This document shows positions 59,168-64,000 of a stretch of DNA of 64,000 bases, piece by piece. Below the pieces are notes generated by a model. The model worked only from the letters and a program-made list of their open reading frames with translations, had not been told where the DNA came from and made no database searches. Each line of letters opens with the position of its first letter. Position 1 is the first letter of the stretch. Made by a program: the position numbers and the translations under genes. Origin of the DNA: Microbacterium sp. AZCO (GTDB taxonomy: Bacteria; Actinomycetota; Actinomycetes; Actinomycetales; Microbacteriaceae); NCBI RefSeq assembly GCF_039614715.1, contig NZ_CP154857.1, forward strand, positions 2,852,001 through 2,916,000, in the 5' to 3' direction.

Positions 59168-60769
59168 CTACGCCCGGAACCGCGACCGCCCCGCCACGAT
59201 CGTCTCGACGACGCGCGCGTCGAGCAGCGACGGCAGGCCCTCGGCGAAGGGGTCGGAGTCGAGCACGACGACGTCGGCCGCGAAGCCCGGGGCGATCCGG
59301 CCCCGCCAGGCGCCGTCTCCCACGGAGGCGGCGGCGTCCCGGGTCGCGTGCCCGAGCGCACGCTCGAGCGGAAGCGCGTACTGAGGATGCGTCGCGGGCA
59401 CCGAGGTGTCGAGCGCAGAAGCCCGCGTCGACGCGACGTACATGTTGGCGAGGGCGCTGTGCGGTGCCGTCGGGGCGTCGGTCGAGAAGGCGAGGAGCGC
59501 TCCGGCGTCCTCGTACTCCGGCCACGGGAACGCCCGGTCGACACGCTCGTCCCCGAGCATCTCGGCCCAGTTCGCGAAGATCGCGGGGTCGGAGTGGACG
59601 GGCTGCATGGATGCCGTCACGCCGAGCCGCGCCATCCGCTCCGCCGTGCCGGGCGCCGCGTATTCGAGGTGCTCGACGCGGTGCCGTCGCTCACGCTCGC
59701 TGTTCTCGGCCACGGCGTGCTCGATCGCATCAAGGGCGATCTCGCTCGCGTAGTCGCCGATCGCGTGCTGCGCGACCTGGAGACCTGCCGCGTCGGCCGC
59801 TGCCACGACGGGCTTGAGCCGTTCGAGCGGCCAGATCGGTGCGGCGTTCGAGCCGTCGGCATACGGATGCCGCAGCGCGGCGGTGCACGCGTCGATGACT
59901 CCGTCGAGGATGAGCTTGATGCCGACGACCCGCAGCCACGGCGACGACGGGTGCGCCGCGAGCTGCGCCGCGCGAGCGACCTGCGCGAGGTTGGCCTCGT
60001 CGTCGCCGGTGTTCGTGATGATCCAGTGCGCCGCGACGCGCAGCGGCAGCTCGCCGCCGTGTCGCTCCCGCGCGCGCTCGAACGCCGCGAGGCCGAACTC
60101 GTCGAACGCCATGTCGACGACACCCGTGACCCCGGTCTCGAGGTAGGCGTCCATCGCACGCTGCGCGTCGGCATCCCGATCCTCGTCCGTCGCCGCGGCG
60201 TCCCGCTGCGCCCACGCGTACTGGACGGCGGCGGTCTCGAGGAGGAGGCCGGTCGGCTCGCCGGAGGCATCCCGGGCGATCTCGCCGCCGATCGGATCCG
60301 GAGTGTCGCGCGTGATGCCGAGCTCGACGAGCGCCGCGCTGTTGACCCAGCACGAGTGATAGTCGTTCGCGTCGAGGTAGACCGGGATGTCGGCGACCGC
60401 GGCGTCGATCATGGCGGCGGTCGGTGCACCGTCGAGGGAGTCGAAGAGCCAGCCGCGGCCCCGCAGCACCCTCGCGTCGGGGTCGGCGCCGCGGGCCTTG
60501 CGCAGCCGCGCCTGGATCTCGCCGAGCGAGCGCGCGTCGGTGAGCGGAACCTGTCCGAGCGCCGCGCCCATCATGAGGAGGTGGGTGTGCGCGTCGGTGA
60601 AGCCGGGGAGCACGAGCCGGCCCTCGAGGTCGACGGTGGTCTCGGCATCCGGAGCATCGTCCGTCGCGCCGACGAAGACGATCTCGTCGCCGTCGACGGC
60701 GAAGGCCTCGGCCCACTCCCTCTCGAGGTCGGCGGTGAAGATGCGGCCGTTGACGTAGCGGGTGATCAT
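59168..60769 (-). CDS. Amidohydrolase family protein (YtcJ-like)
   Basis: The 533-residue metal-dependent amidohydrolase of the Amidohydro_3 type has [16 protein letters not shown] (HxH metal site), a substrate loop near [23 protein letters not shown], and AQHAIGDYA (third metal His), RVEHLEYA, and FSTDAP (final Asp). It should hydrolyse C-N bonds of a cyclic or N-substituted substrate. The ATG overlaps the stop of the NCS1 permease gene by 4 bases, pointing to catabolism of an imported nucleobase-like or hydantoin-like compound. Confidence 0.9.
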   Translation of the reverse strand: MITRYVNGRIFTADLEREWAEAFAVDGDEIVFVGATDDAPDAETTVDLEGRLVLPGFTDAHTHLLMMGAALGQVPLTDARSLGEIQARLRKARGADPDARVLRGRGWLFDSLDGAPTAAMIDAAVADIPVYLDANDYHSCWVNSAALVELGITRDTPDPIGGEIARDASGEPTGLLLETAAVQYAWAQRDAAATDEDRDADAQRAMDAYLETGVTGVVDMAFDEFGLAAFERARERHGGELPLRVAAHWIITNTGDDEANLAQVARAAQLAAHPSSPWLRVVGIKLILDGVIDACTAALRHPYADGSNAAPIWPLERLKPVVAAADAAGLQVAQHAIGDYASEIALDAIEHAVAENSERERRHRVEHLEYAAPGTAERMARLGVTASMQPVHSDPAIFANWAEMLGDERVDRAFPWPEYEDAGALLAFSTDAPTAPHSALANMYVASTRASALDTSVPATHPQYALPLERALGHATRDAAASVGDGAWRGRIAPGFAADVVVLDSDPFAEGLPSLLDARVVETIVAGRSRFRA

Positions 60770-62199
60770 GGACGGCCCTTCTTTCCGAGCGGAGTGCACA
60801 GAAGTCCTGCGTAGAGTGCGGCGGCGACGAGCATGCCGACCGGAACCGAGAGGTCGATATAGCCGATGGCCTGCGCGATCGGCCCCGCCCAGACGTTGGT
60901 CGCGAGGCACAGCGCCGTCGCCACGCCGCCGGCGACGAGCGCCACGATGCCCGGGATGCTCCACCCCGCCGAGTACCAGAAGCGCCCGCCGGCGTGGTCG
61001 TCGAAGAGCTCGACTCCGTCGTACGCGTAGCGACGCAGCGCGACGTCGACGACGAAGATCGCCATAGCGGGCCCCGACACGATGACGAGGAACTGGAGCA
61101 TGAGGTTCGCCGCCTCGAGGAGGCTCGACGAAAGCACGAGGTAGATCGTGAGGGCCGTTCCGATGACGCCCACGATGATCGCGGCGGGGATGCGGCGCAG
61201 CCGGAAGCCGATCGCCTGCAGCGCCATGCTCGACGAGTAGGTCGTCATGGCGTTGAGCGCGATCGTGTTGATGACGACGCCCACCACGAGGAGGGGCGCG
61301 AGCCACACGGGAAGCAGGTCGAACAGCGCGACATCGATCCCGGCGTCGAACGCCGCCCCGCTGAGCCCCGTCGCGAGGAGCACGCCGACGACCGTGAAGA
61401 CGAGGAACGGGATGGCGCCGCCGAGGCCCGTCGCGAGGGCGATGTGCGACTTCCTGGTCGAGCGCGGGAGGTACCGGGCGAGGTCGGGGCTGTTGATGAA
61501 CGACAGCGGGGTCGAGGCGAGGATCGTGAAGCCGATCGCCATCGCCGACCAGAGGCCGACGCCGCTGAGGGGCTGCGGGGCCGCGTACTGCCAGTCCACC
61601 GTCGGGAGGATGAAGGCGGTGACGAGCAGGAAGATCACGAAGAGCGCGGCCGCCATGAAGGAGTAGGCGCGGACGATGAGGCCGTGGCCGAAGATCGCGA
61701 CGAGGATCGTGATCGTCGCGACGACGACCGTCACGCCGATCGGCACCCATACCGGATCTGCAAGGCCCATGCGACGCAGCAGGTCGGCACCCATGAACGA
61801 GGACGCGAGCCACGTGAGCGACAGGAACACCGCGCCGATGAACCAGCCGACGAATGCGACGAACAGCTTGTTGCCGAGGATGCCGTACATGGCGCGCGTC
61901 ACGACGGAGCCCGAGGTGCCCGACGCGGGCCCGCTCCCCGCGATGAGACCGGGGAACACCCAGAGCAGCGAGGCGGCGACGATGACGACGATCGCCTGCC
62001 AGATCTCGAGCCCGAGCAGGATGAGCGTCGCCCCGATCGTCAGATTCAGGATGCTGACATTCGGAGCGGCCCAGATGAAGAAGAGGTCGCGGGCTCGGCC
62101 GTGCCGCTCGGCGTCGCTGACGAGCTCGATGCCCCGTGTCTCGGCGCGGGTGGCGCTGTCGACGAACTCGTCGTCGAGCTGTGGCGTGGTCTGGGTCAC
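60766..62199 (-). CDS. NCS1-type nucleobase/hydantoin permease (CodB-like)
   Basis: The 477-residue membrane protein has twelve predicted spans. Characteristic segments are FFIWAAPNVSILNLTIGATL, GLIAGSGPASGTSGSVVTRA, GILGNKLF and INSPDLARYLP. Members of the cytosine-purine, uracil, thiamine, allantoin family move nucleobases or hydantoins with cations. The GTG start (VTQTTP) has AGAGGA 6 bases upstream; a GTG 13 codons further up lies inside the operator. It is controlled by the divergent TetR gene and followed by the amidohydrolase gene. Confidence 0.9.
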   Translation of the reverse strand: MTQTTPQLDDEFVDSATRAETRGIELVSDAERHGRARDLFFIWAAPNVSILNLTIGATLILLGLEIWQAIVVIVAASLLWVFPGLIAGSGPASGTSGSVVTRAMYGILGNKLFVAFVGWFIGAVFLSLTWLASSFMGADLLRRMGLADPVWVPIGVTVVVATITILVAIFGHGLIVRAYSFMAAALFVIFLLVTAFILPTVDWQYAAPQPLSGVGLWSAMAIGFTILASTPLSFINSPDLARYLPRSTRKSHIALATGLGGAIPFLVFTVVGVLLATGLSGAAFDAGIDVALFDLLPVWLAPLLVVGVVINTIALNAMTTYSSSMALQAIGFRLRRIPAAIIVGVIGTALTIYLVLSSSLLEAANLMLQFLVIVSGPAMAIFVVDVALRRYAYDGVELFDDHAGGRFWYSAGWSIPGIVALVAGGVATALCLATNVWAGPIAQAIGYIDLSVPVGMLVAAALYAGLLCTPLGKKGRP

Positions 62200-62227
62200 G
62201 GGGGTTCCTCTCGGGAAAGCGTCCTTG

Positions 62228-62272
62228 CTATTGGTCACATGCCCAATGGACTATTGGTCACACATTCAATAG
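62228..62272. promoter_or_regulatory. Two tandem 22-bp palindromes (TetR operators)
   Basis: Two 22-base sites, 62228-62249 and 62251-62272, both begin CTATTGGTCACA. The first ends CCAATGG and the second ends CAATAG, each inverted relative to the start. They lie 29-73 bases before the permease start and immediately before the TetR start, so one repressor could shut both directions. Confidence 0.8.
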
Positions 62273-62273
62273 C

Positions 62274-62918
62274 ATGGGAGCCGTGTCGTCAACCCCGGGT
62301 TCGGTCCGCGTTCGCAAACGCCCCGAGGAGCGGCGGGAGGAGATCCTGTCGCACGCGGCGGCGATCGCCGTCGACGAGGGCCTCGAGCGCATCACCCTCC
62401 GCGCCGTCGCCGAGCGGCTCGGCGTGCGCCCGGGCCTGATCACGCACTACTTCCCCGCGGCGGAGGACCTCGTCGTCGAGGCGTTCTCGCGCGCGGCGGT
62501 GCTCGAGCGCGAGGAGTTCTTCCCGACGTCGGGCGACCCGCTCGCGCGCGTCGCGCACTTCATCCGGCACATCGAGACGGGCGCGTCGATGCCGCTCGCC
62601 CGCCTCTGGCTGAACGCCCGCCACCTCTCCCGCTTCAGCCCCGCGCTCGACGAGGCGCTGCAGGAGCAGGACGCCCTCGACCGCGCCCGCCTCACGGGGA
62701 TCATCGAGGACGGCATCGCCGCGGGCGTCTTCGCGATTGAGGATGCCGAGGCCGCCGGCATCCGCATCCTCATCGCGGTCGACGGGGCAGGCTCATCGGT
62801 CAACAGTGCGGCCGAGGTCGTCAACCCCGCGCAGCGGCACGCGGTCGCCGACATCACGGACTGGGCCCTTGGCCTTCCGGCGGGGACGCTCCGAGATGCG
62901 GTCAGTGCCGCGGAGTGA
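62274..62918 (+). CDS. TetR family transcriptional regulator
   Basis: The 214-residue protein has N-terminal HTH IAVDEGLERITLRAVAERLG then VRPGLITHYFPAAEDLVVEA, typical of TetR (in parts). The C-terminal helical domain binds a ligand. It is divergent from the NCS1 permease and amidohydrolase genes and its ATG lies 1 base after the second operator palindrome. Starts at 62283 (GTG) are also possible. It probably represses the transporter until substrate is present. Confidence 0.9.
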   Translation: MGAVSSTPGSVRVRKRPEERREEILSHAAAIAVDEGLERITLRAVAERLGVRPGLITHYFPAAEDLVVEAFSRAAVLEREEFFPTSGDPLARVAHFIRHIETGASMPLARLWLNARHLSRFSPALDEALQEQDALDRARLTGIIEDGIAAGVFAIEDAEAAGIRILIAVDGAGSSVNSAAEVVNPAQRHAVADITDWALGLPAGTLRDAVSAAE

Positions 62919-62927
62919 GAACGCGAA

Positions 62928-62955
62928 CGGGGGCGGCGCGTCCGCGCCGCCCCCG
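62928..62955. terminator. Bidirectional hairpin between tetR and GH3 genes
   Basis: A perfect 13-bp stem (CGGGGGCGGCGCG with CGCGCCGCCCCCG) with a very short loop lies between the two convergent genes and could terminate both. Confidence 0.7.
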
Positions 62956-62973
62956 CTGCCTTCTCGTCGGGTT

Positions 62974-64000
62974 CTAGTGGATGGTGAACTGCGTCGCGAC
63001 CGGAGCCTGGGACGAGCCGCCGACGGCGACGCCGTAGGTGCCCTTCGCGGTCTGCCAGCCCTTGGCCGCGACATCCCAGTACTGCAGCAGGTGCAGGTCG
63101 GCGAGGTCCTGCGGCGACAGCGTGATCGTCACGTTGGCGTGCTCACCGGGGGCGAGCGTGACCGACTTCCAGCCGATGAGGCGCGAGCCGGGCGTGCCCG
63201 TCGACGACGGGAGCGTGAGGTACGCCTGCGCCGTCTCGGAGCCCGCGCGCGTTCCCGTGTTGGTGATCTTGAAGCTCACCCGGATCTCCTTCGCGCCGTC
63301 GGTCGTCTGCGGCGTGACCTTCACCTTGTCGTACGCGAATGACGTGTACGTCAGGCCGTAGCCGAAGGGGAACAGCGGCTCGATGTTCTGCGACTGGTAC
63401 CACTTGTAGCCGACCGCGAGACCCTCGCTGTACGAGACCTGACGGATCTCGTTCGTGCCGGCCGGACGCGTCGTCGAGCCGTTCGAGAAGATGCCCGGGT
63501 ACTGCGCGGGCGTGTTCGTCGGAGTGTCGGCAAGCGACTTCGGGAACGTCATCGGCAGCTTGCCCGTGGGCGCCACGTCGCCGAACAGGAGGGAGGCGAT
63601 CGCCGGGCCCTGCTGCTCACCGCCGTACCAGTTCTCGAGCACACCCTGCACTCCGCTGAGCCACGGCATCTCCACCGCGCTTCCCGTCTGCAGCACGACG
63701 ACCGTCTTGGGGTTGGCCTTCTCGATCGCGGAGATCAGCGCATCGCCGTTGCCCTGGAGCTTCAGGTCGGTGAGGTCGTTGAATTCACCCATGCGCTGGT
63801 AGCCGAACACGATGGCGACATCGGCTGCGGCAGCCTGTGCGGCGGCGGCCGCGACATCCTGTCCGTTGTTCCACGTCACGCTCGCACCGACCTGCGCGGC
63901 CCGCTGCGTGATGGCGGTCTCAGCCGAGACGACATCCTCGCAGGGCAGGGTGTTGCGCGGAGCGGCATTCGCGTTGAAGCGCAGCGTCAGGCTGCACACC
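62974..64000 (-). CDS. Glycoside hydrolase family 3 beta-glucosidase, C-terminal part (runs off window)
   Basis: The visible 341 residues are the second half of a GH3 enzyme. The alpha/beta sandwich domain contains DVAIVFGYQRMGEFNDLTDL, GNGDALISAIEKANPKTVVV, PWLSGVQGVLENWYGGEQQG and GKLPMTFP. The C-terminal fibronectin-III-like domain begins near SFAYDKVKV and includes VSFKITNTGTRAGSETAQAY and LAPGEHANVTITL. The catalytic Asp of the N-terminal barrel lies outside the window. It splits beta-linked glucose or xylose. Convergent with the tetR gene. Confidence 0.88.
   Translation of the reverse strand, partial: VCSLTLRFNANAAPRNTLPCEDVVSAETAITQRAAQVGASVTWNNGQDVAAAAAQAAAADVAIVFGYQRMGEFNDLTDLKLQGNGDALISAIEKANPKTVVVLQTGSAVEMPWLSGVQGVLENWYGGEQQGPAIASLLFGDVAPTGKLPMTFPKSLADTPTNTPAQYPGIFSNGSTTRPAGTNEIRQVSYSEGLAVGYKWYQSQNIEPLFPFGYGLTYTSFAYDKVKVTPQTTDGAKEIRVSFKITNTGTRAGSETAQAYLTLPSSTGTPGSRLIGWKSVTLAPGEHANVTITLSPQDLADLHLLQYWDVAAKGWQTAKGTYGVAVGGSSQAPVATQFTIH

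Noticed and set aside
1..64000. tRNA, rRNA, CRISPR arrays, prophage or insertion sequences
   Set aside because: I saw no cloverleaf-like segments, regular spaced repeats, integrase or transposase genes. A tRNAscan or Infernal run would settle RNA genes.

Overview
The window is about 70% G+C, its genes are densely packed with many 4-base start/stop overlaps (ATGA or GTGA), and it carries families typical of the Microbacteriaceae, including a DUF7882 protein, a DUF222/HNH protein, many flavin-dependent luciferase-like enzymes and a HelR-type RNA polymerase motor. I read it as chromosome of a high-GC actinobacterium, most likely Microbacterium or a close relative. I found no rRNA, tRNA, CRISPR array, prophage or insertion sequence.

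Layout. 1-2.1 kb: a membrane glycosyltransferase (GT2) followed by the start of a secreted, probably beta-helix protein, which looks like a polysaccharide locus. 2.2-9.5 kb: a sulfurtransferase, an M20 hydrolase, a polar amino-acid ABC transporter, an LLM flavin oxidoreductase and a GNAT acetyltransferase. This set resembles the yxe-type route for S-modified cysteines. 9.6-13.7 kb: miscellaneous genes, including DUF222/HNH, a metallo-beta-lactamase-fold protein and a membrane protein. 13.8-28.0 kb: an 11-gene minus-strand train with a complete peptide/nickel-type ABC transporter, four LLM oxidoreductases, DUF1684, a fused MFS-GNAT protein and an amine/amino-acid oxidase. This is probably a scavenging system for an organosulfur or N-substituted compound.

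28.1-37.3 kb: a CMD/AhpD protein, a MarR regulator, helR and dinB sharing a promoter region with a rifamycin-associated-element-like palindrome, an SDR, a PadR-DUF1048-DrrAB-like export cassette, and a membrane protein. 37.4-40.7 kb: an OmpR-type two-component system and a GT-C glycosyltransferase. The regulator promoter region and the promoters of both flanking membrane genes carry the same 11-bp tandem repeat. 41.0-46.9 kb: a LacI-controlled multiple-monosaccharide ABC operon headed by a class II aldolase homologue that has lost its zinc ligands.

47-52 kb: small stress and envelope proteins (CsbD, GlsB/YeaQ, DUF1206, PAP2), two previously easy-to-miss single-TM microproteins, MarR and DUF7882. 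52-59 kb: another LLM enzyme, an orphan DctP-like lipoprotein, and a four-gene signalling operon. That operon holds a stand-alone receiver, a kinase with an intact ATPase but no phospho-acceptor His, a kinase with an intact His but a degraded ATPase, and a NarL-type regulator. This reciprocal kinase pair is the most unusual system I see. 59-64 kb: an amidohydrolase and NCS1 permease operon divergent from a TetR regulator with two tandem 22-bp palindromes between them, then the C-terminal part of a GH3 beta-glucosidase.

All start positions were chosen by hand from ribosome-binding sites, overlaps and family knowledge. No database search was run.
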